From NCBI GenBank assembly GCA_902619315.1, contig CACNDW010000013.1, forward strand, positions 1-33,101: DNA of 33,101 bases. The letters are read 5' to 3'. This document shows positions 9,293 to 16,075 of this stretch, piece by piece. Below the pieces are notes generated by a model. It was given only the letters and a program-made list of their open reading frames with translations, ran no database searches and was not told the origin of the DNA. The translations under genes were made by a program, and so were the position numbers. The stretch is from an uncultured Bacteroidota bacterium. Its GTDB lineage: Bacteria > Bacteroidota > Bacteroidia > Flavobacteriales > Flavobacteriaceae. How positions within the stretch are numbered: the first letter of the stretch is position 1; each line of letters opens with the position of its first letter.

Positions 9293-9323
9293 AGCCCATT
9301 GAGGATATTAAACCTCCAGGGCT
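9293..9323 (-). terminator. Possible terminator hairpin at the end of etfA
   Basis: On the minus strand, arms GGGCT/AGCCC (9319-9323 with 9293-9297) and CCTC/GAGG (9313-9316 with 9301-9304) stack around small internal bulges and an 8-base AT loop, followed by TAATTTTCTG. The right arm overlaps the etfA stop codon. The T tract is weak, so this is only a candidate. It lies in the gap between the convergent transporter and etfA genes. Confidence 0.4.
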
Positions 9324-10278
9324 ATGAATTCTTAAAGGCTTTTAACTTTTCTATGAGTTCTGGGACAACTTCAAAAGCATCTCCCACTACTCCGTAGTCC
9401 GCAGCTTTAAAAAAAGGTGCCTCAGGGTCAATATTGATCACTAATTTAACTTTTGAGGAATTGATCCCTGCCAAATGTTGAATAGCACCTGATACACCTA
9501 TTGCAATATACAAATTGGATGCAACCGGTTTCCCAGTTTGTCCTACATGTTCACTATGGGGACGCCACCCCATATCAGAAACAGGTTTTGAACATGCTGT
9601 TGCTGCCCCCAAGGTTGAAGCCAAATCTTCTATAAGATGCCAGTTTTCAGGACCCTTTAGGCCTCGACCACCAGATACTACAATTTCAGCATCGGCAATA
9701 GTTATTTGACCACTGGCCCTTTCAACCTTTTCTAATACAAAATTAGTTTCTGATGAGACGTCTGACTTCGTTTCAGAAATAATTTCTTTGGGCTCTTCTT
9801 TTAGTCCAAAGGAATTATTAGATAAACTAATAATATTCAATTCGTTATCAAGAACACAAGTATTAAATGCTTTATTCGTAAAACAAGATCGCTTTATACT
9901 CAGGGGGTCCATAGATTCAGGGAGTCCAACCACATTGGAAGCGTAGCCTGCCGATATAGAAACAGCCAACAAGGGGGCCAAGTATTTTGCATTGGCACTG
10001 GAACTTAAAAGCACCAGCTTTACTCCATTTTCTTTTACGACTGAGGCCAGATTTGCGGCATACCGCTCGGCGGTGAACTTTTCCAGTTTGGGGTCACTGA
10101 TCTGAATCACCCTTTCAACACCATAGGTTCCCAGCGTTTGGTATTCACTGTGGTTGAAACTGGCAGCAATCAATTCAACACCCAATTGGTTAGCAATTGC
10201 CCTACCATAAGAAGCCAGTTCAAGTGCACACTTCTTGAATTTTCCGTTTTCGGATTCTGCATATATTAAAATACCCAT
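9322..10278 (-). CDS. etfA: Electron transfer flavoprotein alpha subunit
   Basis: This 318-residue protein carries the complete ETF-alpha layout: an N-terminal Rossmann-like domain opening MGILIYAESENGKFKK and a C-terminal FAD-binding domain from about residue 205. Diagnostic FAD motifs are VVSGGRGL, SKPVSDMGWRPHSEHVGQTG and IAIGVSGAIQHLAGI. With EtfB it accepts electrons from acyl-CoA dehydrogenases and passes them to the quinone pool through ETF:quinone oxidoreductase. It starts 9 bases after etfB in the same transcript. The companion dehydrogenase gene is not in this window. Confidence 0.96.
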   Translation of the reverse strand: MGILIYAESENGKFKKCALELASYGRAIANQLGVELIAASFNHSEYQTLGTYGVERVIQISDPKLEKFTAERYAANLASVVKENGVKLVLLSSSANAKYLAPLLAVSISAGYASNVVGLPESMDPLSIKRSCFTNKAFNTCVLDNELNIISLSNNSFGLKEEPKEIISETKSDVSSETNFVLEKVERASGQITIADAEIVVSGGRGLKGPENWHLIEDLASTLGAATACSKPVSDMGWRPHSEHVGQTGKPVASNLYIAIGVSGAIQHLAGINSSKVKLVINIDPEAPFFKAADYGVVGDAFEVVPELIEKLKAFKNS

Positions 10279-10287
10279 TTTTTTTTT

Positions 10288-11034
10288 CTAAATTACTTTG
10301 GCTTCGTTGTGAAGCAAATCGATCAGTTGGTCAATTTGATCGGAATCCACCATTTTGACTGCTCCCCTGGGGGCAGGTTTTTCAAATTTTGAAATAGTAG
10401 ACTTGATCTGGCTATCCACTGGAGGCAGAACCGTCAAACTTTTTTGTCGGGCTTGCATGATTCCTCTCATATTGGGAATGATCAAGTCCTTTTCCTCTAC
10501 CAGACCTTTTTGAGCGCCGATAACTAAAGGAAGCTCACAACTAATGGATTCAATACCTCCATCAATTTCTCGCTTGGCTTTGGCAGTGCTGCCCTCTATT
10601 TCAAGCCCAATACAATTGGTTACAAAATTATAACCCATATGGGCAGAAAGCATCCCTGGAACCATGGCACCGTTGTAATCAATGGACTCTCTTCCCGCAA
10701 TGATTAAATCATAATTTTCTTCTTTGCAATGGGCACTCAGTTGTTGCGCTACCTGAAAACCATCTGTAGGGTTCAGATTAATCCTAAAGGCCCTATTGGC
10801 TCCAATAGCCAAGCACTTTCTTAGTGTGGGTTCACAACTAGCCTCTCCAACGGTGATTACAGTTACTTCTGCTTGTTCTTTTTGTTGAAACCAAACTGCT
10901 CGGGTGAGTCCAAATTCGTCATTGGGGTTGATGATGAATTGAACGCCATTTTTGTCAAAGGCTCTATCATCATCAACAAAATTTATTTTAGAGGTGGTAT
11001 CAGGAACATGACTGATGCATACCAAAATTTTCAT
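10288..11034 (-). CDS. etfB: Electron transfer flavoprotein beta subunit
   Basis: This 248-residue ETF-beta protein starts MKILVCISHVPDTTSKI and contains NPNDEFGLTRAV (about 37-48), VITVGEASCEPTLRKCLAIG and the RESIDYNG loop that binds AMP and contacts EtfA. It is the first gene of the etfBA operon. The leader is long: the nearest TAnnTTTG box on this strand is at 11130-11137, and a perfect 26-bp palindrome lies immediately upstream of it. The same palindrome core precedes fadN-fadA, which links ETF supply to beta-oxidation. Confidence 0.96.
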   Translation of the reverse strand: MKILVCISHVPDTTSKINFVDDDRAFDKNGVQFIINPNDEFGLTRAVWFQQKEQAEVTVITVGEASCEPTLRKCLAIGANRAFRINLNPTDGFQVAQQLSAHCKEENYDLIIAGRESIDYNGAMVPGMLSAHMGYNFVTNCIGLEIEGSTAKAKREIDGGIESISCELPLVIGAQKGLVEEKDLIIPNMRGIMQARQKSLTVLPPVDSQIKSTISKFEKPAPRGAVKMVDSDQIDQLIDLLHNEAKVI

Positions 11035-11129
11035 AAAAGGATTTTTAAGTCAAAAATTTATATGGTCGTATAACAAATTAATAAAAACTAGGACTATAAA
11101 TTGATTAAAACTATCAATAATCTACCAGA

Positions 11130-11137
11130 CAAAGTTA
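11130..11137 (-). promoter_or_regulatory. Putative -7 promoter element of etfBA
   Basis: Read on the minus strand this is TAACTTTG, an exact match to the Bacteroidetes -7 consensus TAnnTTTG. The expected -33 TTG is replaced by the palindrome at 11142-11167. The predicted leader before etfB is roughly 85-90 bases. This is a consensus match only; no transcript data. Confidence 0.6.
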
Positions 11138-11141
11138 TTAA

Positions 11142-11167
11142 AAAATATTATGCATGCATAATATTTT
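11142..11167. promoter_or_regulatory. Perfect 26-bp palindrome, putative operator copy 1 (etfBA)
   Basis: The 13-base arms match exactly around the central TGCATGCA; the inner 18 bases, TATTATGCATGCATAATA, recur unchanged at 12022-12039. The centre (11154/11155) is 17.5 bases upstream of the -7 box of etfBA, so a bound dimer would cover the -33 region. This fits an operator for a dimeric repressor, but the protein is unknown. Confidence 0.75.
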
Positions 11168-11205
11168 ATCAAGGAATTAATCTAATAATTTTATTGAGGG
11201 TAAAG

Positions 11206-11457
11206 TCAACACTTGCAGCTGGGGTTTAATTTTTTGCAATATTCATTAAGGGTAATTCCCTTATGTTGCTTGAATAATTTATCAAACTTTTCTTTTGAGG
11301 AATAGCCACAAACTCTCCAAATATTAGCTAAGTCAACACTTATTTTATGATAGTCTTTTGATTTTATGAGACTGTTTGCAATTGAGATGGCATATACAAG
11401 CTTTGACTTATCAGCCGCTCGTATTATCAAAGTATCTTTTCCGTTAGATAAATCCAT
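11206..11457 (-). CDS. Small protein with a single AraC-like helix-turn-helix
   Basis: This 83-residue protein has an ATG start at 11457. Its second half, about VDLANIWRVCGYSSKEKF followed by DKLFKQHKGITLNEYCKKL, matches the second HTH and closing helix of AraC/XylS DNA-binding domains (compare the family pattern ...GF.s..yFsr.FKk..G.tP..yR). The first HTH and any sensor domain are missing, so the protein is about half a normal AraC domain. The N-terminal 40 residues may form helices and hydrophobic contacts. The tail SCKC is unusual. It lies between the SCP2 gene and etfB on the same strand, next to the operator. It may be a stand-alone mini-regulator or a relic of a larger one. DNA binding is inferred from pattern only. 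Confidence 0.6.
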   Translation of the reverse strand: MDLSNGKDTLIIRAADKSKLVYAISIANSLIKSKDYHKISVDLANIWRVCGYSSKEKFDKLFKQHKGITLNEYCKKLNPSCKC

Positions 11458-11519
11458 TATGGTCTAAAGTATAAAAAAAGCGATAAATAAATCGTATAAT
11501 GGAGAAAAAATTCAGGGGA

Positions 11520-11816
11520 TTACCCCATCAAAGATTGGACCTTCATAGCCAAGCCCATATCTCCGTCGATTTTGACTTGCCCTCCCATAACTGCCATCAT
11601 CGGGTTAAGTTCCCCATCCCTGAGTTTCTCCAGAACGTCTTTGGAAACAGTTATGGTACAATCTGCTTCCAAGTCATCCATAGAAACAGTATTTTGATCA
11701 CCATTTCCGTCAATAAATACAGCGTTTTCATCGACCATAAATTTTAGTGTACCTCCCAAGGGACTCGCATTTTCAGCTTTCTCTTTAAACTGTTCAAATA
11801 CTTTTTGATGACTCAT
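11520..11816 (-). CDS. SCP2 sterol/lipid-transfer domain protein
   Basis: This is a stand-alone SCP2 domain of 98 residues. I chose the ATG at 11816 (MSHQKVFEQFKEKAEN) over a further-upstream in-frame ATG at 11879, because the promoter lies in between. The signatures are the LGGTLKFMVDENAVFIDGNGD beta-region, DCTITVSKDVLEKLRDGELNP and the closing MAVMGGQVKIDGDMGLAMKVQ. Such domains bind acyl-CoA or lipids in a hydrophobic tunnel, and short bacterial forms often sit near beta-oxidation genes. That fits its place between etfBA and the divergent fadNA. Its exact ligand cannot be told from sequence. Confidence 0.9.
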   Translation of the reverse strand: MSHQKVFEQFKEKAENASPLGGTLKFMVDENAVFIDGNGDQNTVSMDDLEADCTITVSKDVLEKLRDGELNPMMAVMGGQVKIDGDMGLAMKVQSLMG

Positions 11817-11831
11817 AAAATTGATTTTAAA

Positions 11832-11861
11832 CAAATGTATAAAAAAATTAATCCCACTCAA
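11832..11861 (-). promoter_or_regulatory. Putative promoter of the SCP2 gene
   Basis: On the minus strand, TTG at 11861-11859, then 19 bases, then TACATTTG at 11839-11832 gives a full match to the Bacteroidetes TTG-N19-TAnnTTTG promoter. It would start transcription about 10 bases ahead of the ATG at 11816, which supports the shorter start. Unlike the etfBA and fadNA promoters, it has no TGCATGCA palindrome over it. Confidence 0.65.
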
Positions 11862-12019
11862 TTTTTTATTAATCACCAATTATCAAGGGAATGATTATTT
11901 TAAATGGTACTATGTTTCAATTTATTAAAGAATTAAAATTATTTTTTACCATTGTGTTGGAAGTAAAGTAAATATCTAGCACTTGAAGAATACCAAAATC
12001 TAATCCTATTTTTTTTAAT

Positions 12020-12041
12020 ATTATTATGCATGCATAATAAT
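12020..12041. promoter_or_regulatory. Perfect 22-bp palindrome, putative operator copy 2 (fadNA)
   Basis: The 11-base arms match exactly around the same TGCATGCA centre, and the inner 18 bases (12022-12039) equal those of copy 1. The centre (12030/12031) is 18.5 bases upstream of the -7 box at 12049, within one base of the spacing in front of etfBA. The site ends 29 bases before the fadN ATG. Repression of fadNA in the absence of fatty acids is the likely role, by inference. Confidence 0.75.
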
Positions 12042-12048
12042 TTTTTAA

Positions 12049-12056
12049 TAGATTTG
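12049..12056 (+). promoter_or_regulatory. Putative -7 promoter element of fadN-fadA
   Basis: TAGATTTG matches TAnnTTTG exactly. Transcription would begin near 12062-12064, leaving a very short leader before the ATG at 12071. The -33 region falls inside the palindrome at 12020-12041. Confidence 0.65.
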
Positions 12057-12070
12057 CTAAAAACCTAACA

Positions 12071-14461
12071 ATGCACTATCGAATAAAAAAAGTTGCCGTT
12101 TTAGGTTCCGGAGTCATGGGTTCTGGAATAGCATGTCAATTGGCAAATGTTGGACTCGAAGTTTTGATGCTGGACATTTTGCCCCAAAAACCATCAGAAA
12201 CAAAAACCGACAGAAATAGTGTAGCCCAAAACGCTCTGAACAAAGCCATCAAATCTAAACCCGCACCACTCTACAAAAAAGAATATGCCAGCAGAATATC
12301 GGTCGGAAATCTAGAGGATGACTTTAAAAAAATAAATGATGTTGATTGGATTATAGAGGTTGTTGTTGAAAGATTGGACATTAAGCAACTGATTTTCGAA
12401 AAAGTCGAAAAATATAGAAAACCAGGAAGTATTGTCAGTTCTAACACTTCCAGTATACCTATTTCTCAGTTGTCTCAAGGAAGATCAGAGGACTTTAAAA
12501 AACATTTTTGTGGAACCCATTTTTTCAATCCGCCGAGATACTTGAGGTTACTCGAGATAATTCCCATAGCCGAAACTCGGGCTGAATTAGTTGATTTCTT
12601 TATGCACTTTGGCGAAGTCAATTTGGGAAAACAAACTGTTTTATGTAAAGACACTCCTGCATTTATCGCCAACAGAATTGGAGTAATGTCGGGTGTAAAA
12701 GTATTTGATCTAACTCAGAAATATGACCTCTCCATTGAAGAAGTTGATGCTTTAACAGGTGCGCTCATTGGAAGACCCAATACAGGAACTTTCAGATTGC
12801 AAGACTTAGTAGGTTTGGATACAGGTGAAAAAGTCACTCAGTTTGTGGTCAACAATGTCAAGAATGATTCCTTTTTTGAATCCTTAGGAAAGGCTCCTGA
12901 AACAGAATTTATGAAATTTCTGTTGGGAAACAACTTTTTGGGCAACAAAACAGGAAAAGGTTTTTATCACAAAACCGATCAAAAAGACCAGAACGGAAAA
13001 ACTATCATTTATGCCTTAGATCTCAAAACACTGGAATACAAACCCAGTAATCGCCCAAACAATCCTATACTTATAAAAGCTAAAGGCATTGAAAATATGC
13101 AAAAGCGAATGCGATTTTTGGTGGGTGAGGAAGGTAAAGAAAGCCTTTTTCTTAGGGACTATTTCTCAGCTATTTTTGCCTATGCGGCCCAGCGTGTACC
13201 CGAAATTTCGGATCAATACTACCCTGTCGATGATGCCATGAGAGCAGGATATGTTTGGGATTTTGGTCCTTTTGAATACTGGGATCTTATTGGCTTTCAG
13301 AACGGAATGGACATGATTCAGGCAGCAGGTGAGAAAATCCCAGATTGGATCAAGCAAATGCAAAAAGCCGGTTTCGAGCAATTTTACAAATACGAAAACG
13401 GAGAAAAGAAATATTTTGACCTCGAAAGTCAGAACTACAAAACAGTCCCCGGATCAGATGCCTTCATTATCTTAGAAAGCTTCAGACAAAATACCCCCAT
13501 CATTAAAAATAGTGAATGTGCTGTTCATGACATCGGAGATGGAGTGATGTGTTTGGAATTTCAAAGTAAAAGTAACTCCATAGGCGAAGGGATTGGAAAA
13601 GCCATTGCCGAATCCATTGATATCGCAGAAAACGAAGGCTGGAACGGCATAGTGATTGGTAACAATGCCAAACAATTTAGTGTAGGTGCAAATCTAATGA
13701 ACATTGGTATGTTTGCCATGCAAAAACAATTTGACACACTGGATCAAATGGTGGCCGATTTTCAATCTATCAACATGCGAATAAGAACCTCGAAAATCCC
13801 AGTGGTGGTTGCCACTCAGGGTTATGTGTTTGGGGGAGGATGTGAAATCACCATGCATTGTGATGCTGCGGTATCTGCCTCAGAATCCTACATCGGACTC
13901 GTCGAAGTAGGGGTAGGTCTCATCCCTGGAGGTGGAGGAACTAAAGAATTTGCCCTCAGGGTCTCAGACTGTTTTTATGAAGGAGATGTCCAAATGCCCA
14001 TGTTGATCGACCACTTTAAATCCATAGCAACAGCAGCCGTTTCCACTTCGGCCTCCGAAGCTTTCGATTTGCATTATCTTTTGGAAAATCGTGATACCAT
14101 TTCCCACAACGTCCAAAGAAACATTGGCTTGGCGAAAGCGAAAGTATTGGAGCTTGCCAAAGATTATATACCACCCTCACCGAGACAAGATATAGAAGTA
14201 TTGGGCCGGTCGGGATTGGGGGTACTTTACTCTGCTATCAACGAATACCGCTTGGGTAAATTTATGTCTGAGTACGATGAAGTAATCGCCCGAAAGTTGG
14301 CTTATGCCATGTGTGGTGGTGATTTGACAAGTCCACAAAAGGTGAGTGAACAATATTTGCTCGATATCGAACGCGAAGCCTTTATGAGCTTATTGGGAAA
14401 TCAAAAAACCTTAGATAGAATACAGTACTTATTAATGAATAACAAGCCCTTGAGAAACTAA
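12071..14461 (+). CDS. fadN: 3-hydroxyacyl-CoA dehydrogenase / enoyl-CoA hydratase, FadN-type
   Basis: This 796-residue bifunctional beta-oxidation enzyme has the dehydrogenase first and the hydratase last, the FadN order rather than the E. coli FadB order. The NAD-binding Rossmann motif is AVLGSGVMGSGIA (about 9-21); the catalytic dehydrogenase His is H150 in GTHFFNPPRY. Dehydrogenase C-terminal domains follow at about 195-300 and 350-440. The crotonase domain covers about 480-680, with both catalytic acids in place: E592 (GGGCE) and E612 (GLVEVGVGLIPGGGG). It hydrates trans-2-enoyl-CoA and oxidises the product to 3-ketoacyl-CoA. fadA follows 5 bases after the stop. Confidence 0.95.
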   Translation: MHYRIKKVAVLGSGVMGSGIACQLANVGLEVLMLDILPQKPSETKTDRNSVAQNALNKAIKSKPAPLYKKEYASRISVGNLEDDFKKINDVDWIIEVVVERLDIKQLIFEKVEKYRKPGSIVSSNTSSIPISQLSQGRSEDFKKHFCGTHFFNPPRYLRLLEIIPIAETRAELVDFFMHFGEVNLGKQTVLCKDTPAFIANRIGVMSGVKVFDLTQKYDLSIEEVDALTGALIGRPNTGTFRLQDLVGLDTGEKVTQFVVNNVKNDSFFESLGKAPETEFMKFLLGNNFLGNKTGKGFYHKTDQKDQNGKTIIYALDLKTLEYKPSNRPNNPILIKAKGIENMQKRMRFLVGEEGKESLFLRDYFSAIFAYAAQRVPEISDQYYPVDDAMRAGYVWDFGPFEYWDLIGFQNGMDMIQAAGEKIPDWIKQMQKAGFEQFYKYENGEKKYFDLESQNYKTVPGSDAFIILESFRQNTPIIKNSECAVHDIGDGVMCLEFQSKSNSIGEGIGKAIAESIDIAENEGWNGIVIGNNAKQFSVGANLMNIGMFAMQKQFDTLDQMVADFQSINMRIRTSKIPVVVATQGYVFGGGCEITMHCDAAVSASESYIGLVEVGVGLIPGGGGTKEFALRVSDCFYEGDVQMPMLIDHFKSIATAAVSTSASEAFDLHYLLENRDTISHNVQRNIGLAKAKVLELAKDYIPPSPRQDIEVLGRSGLGVLYSAINEYRLGKFMSEYDEVIARKLAYAMCGGDLTSPQKVSEQYLLDIEREAFMSLLGNQKTLDRIQYLLMNNKPLRN

Positions 14462-14466
14462 GACAT

Positions 14467-15636
14467 ATGGAAGCATATATAGTAAAAGGATACAGAACTG
14501 CAGTAGCAAAAGCCAAAAAAGGAGGGTTCAAAAACTATCGGTCAGACGATATGGCGGTTGATGTTTTAAAACATTTAGTCGGTCAAGTCCCAGGTTTGGA
14601 CCCAACCACTATTGATGATGTAATTGTTGGCTGTGCCAATCCCGAGGGAGAACAGGGTCTTCAGCTAGGTCGGCTCATATCCGCCAGAGCTTTGGGAATA
14701 GAAGTACCAGGAATTACCATTAATCGTTATTGTGCCTCTGGATTGGAAGCCATCGCCATTGCAGTGGCCAAAATTAAATCAGGCATGGGACAGATTTATA
14801 TTGCCGGAGGTACAGAGAGTATGAGTTTGATTCCCATGACTGGTTATAAATTGTCTCCTAGCTACAAAGCTAATATGGAAAATATCAATTACCACGTCAG
14901 TATGGGAGCGACTGCAGAGGCAGTAGCCGAAAAATTTAATATCAGTCGTGAAGCGGCCGACACTTTCTCTTTTAAATCTCACCAAAAAGCAGCTAATGCA
15001 ATAGATCAGGGCTATTTTGAAGATGAAATTGTACCCATTACTGTGGAAGATGTATATGTCGAAGACGGAAAAAAAGTAAGCAATTCCCATACCGTTTCGG
15101 TCGATGAAGGTGTCAGGAGGGATACCACCATCGAGGGCTTGTCCAAATTAAGGGCTGTTTTCAAACAAGGTGGTATTATCACGGCCGGAAATGCCTCACA
15201 AACTTCTGATGGTGCTGCCTTTACACTGGTGATGAGTGAAGAAAAAGTAAAAGAATTGGGATTAGAACCCCAAGCTAGAATGGCTGCCTGTTCCGTTGGA
15301 GGGGTCCATCCACTCTACATGGGTATTGGGCCTTGTGAAGCCATTCCCAAAGCGTTGCAACAAGTGGGGCTGCAATTGTCTGATATTGAGCAAATAGAAC
15401 TTAACGAGGCGTTTGCCGCACAAGCCCTGGCTGTCATCCAAGAAGCTGGGCTGGATCCTGATACGGTTAATGTTAATGGAGGAGCCATAGCCATGGGCCA
15501 TCCCCTAGGTTGTACAGGAGCTAAATTGACTATTCAACTGTTGAACGAGATGCAACGCCGCAATCAAAAATACGGAATGGTCACCGCTTGTGTTGGAGGT
15601 GGACAAGGCATTGCTGGAATTTTTGAAAGACTGTAA
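14467..15636 (+). CDS. fadA: Acetyl-CoA acyltransferase (3-ketoacyl-CoA thiolase)
   Basis: This 389-residue thiolase has all catalytic residues: nucleophile C89 (NRYCASG), H345 (GGAIAMGHPLGCTG) and acid/base C375 (VTACVGGGQG). The NEAFAAQ motif is also present. It cleaves 3-ketoacyl-CoA with CoA to give acetyl-CoA and a shortened acyl-CoA. It forms a two-gene operon with fadN. In related operons an acyl-CoA dehydrogenase commonly follows, but here the next gene is umuD on the opposite strand, with only one base between the two stop codons. Confidence 0.96.
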   Translation: MEAYIVKGYRTAVAKAKKGGFKNYRSDDMAVDVLKHLVGQVPGLDPTTIDDVIVGCANPEGEQGLQLGRLISARALGIEVPGITINRYCASGLEAIAIAVAKIKSGMGQIYIAGGTESMSLIPMTGYKLSPSYKANMENINYHVSMGATAEAVAEKFNISREAADTFSFKSHQKAANAIDQGYFEDEIVPITVEDVYVEDGKKVSNSHTVSVDEGVRRDTTIEGLSKLRAVFKQGGIITAGNASQTSDGAAFTLVMSEEKVKELGLEPQARMAACSVGGVHPLYMGIGPCEAIPKALQQVGLQLSDIEQIELNEAFAAQALAVIQEAGLDPDTVNVNGGAIAMGHPLGCTGAKLTIQLLNEMQRRNQKYGMVTACVGGGQGIAGIFERL

Positions 15637-15637
15637 T

Positions 15638-16075
15638 CTAAACTTTTTTAACCACGTAAGTCACCATCCCCCAGATGATTAATTCATTGTCTTCGGTCAC
15701 TTTAATGGGCTCGTATTTCGAATTTTCGGGCATCAGATAGACACAGTCCTCTTCCATTTTTAGTCTTTTTACGGTAAACTCCCCATCTATAAAGCAAACG
15801 GCTATTTTGTTGTCTTGAGGTTCCAAGCTGCGGTCGATCACCAACAAATCCCCATCGTCCAGTCCTGCACCTTGCATTGACTCTCCCGATACCCGGGCGT
15901 AGAAAGTAGCCTCCTCGTTTTTGACCACCTCACGGTCAATACTGATCCGTAACTCCTTAAAATCGTCTGCAGGAGAAGGGAAACCTGCCGAAATACCCTC
16001 TTGTACCAAAAAGGAGGATTTTCCCAATTCTTGATCCGGTTGAAAGAATATGATTTTATCTTCTTTATCACTCAT
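15638..16075 (-). CDS. umuD: UmuD-like S24 self-cleaving subunit of DNA polymerase V
   Basis: This 145-residue protein aligns end to end with E. coli UmuD. The self-cleavage site is A30-G31 in ISAGFPSPADDF, where E. coli has Cys-Gly. The Ser-Lys dyad is S66 (SGESM) and K103 (TVKRL). Cleavage promoted by RecA filaments gives UmuD', which activates the Y-family polymerase for translesion synthesis. The ATG at 16075 overlaps the umuC stop as ATGA, so it is translationally coupled as the second gene. That order (umuC then umuD) is the reverse of the familiar arrangement. Confidence 0.93.
   Translation of the reverse strand: MSDKEDKIIFFQPDQELGKSSFLVQEGISAGFPSPADDFKELRISIDREVVKNEEATFYARVSGESMQGAGLDDGDLLVIDRSLEPQDNKIAVCFIDGEFTVKRLKMEEDCVYLMPENSKYEPIKVTEDNELIIWGMVTYVVKKV

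Noticed and set aside
14779..15090. 103-residue open frame on the minus strand
   Set aside because: It is antisense to fadA, has no motif, and fadA carries all its catalytic residues.
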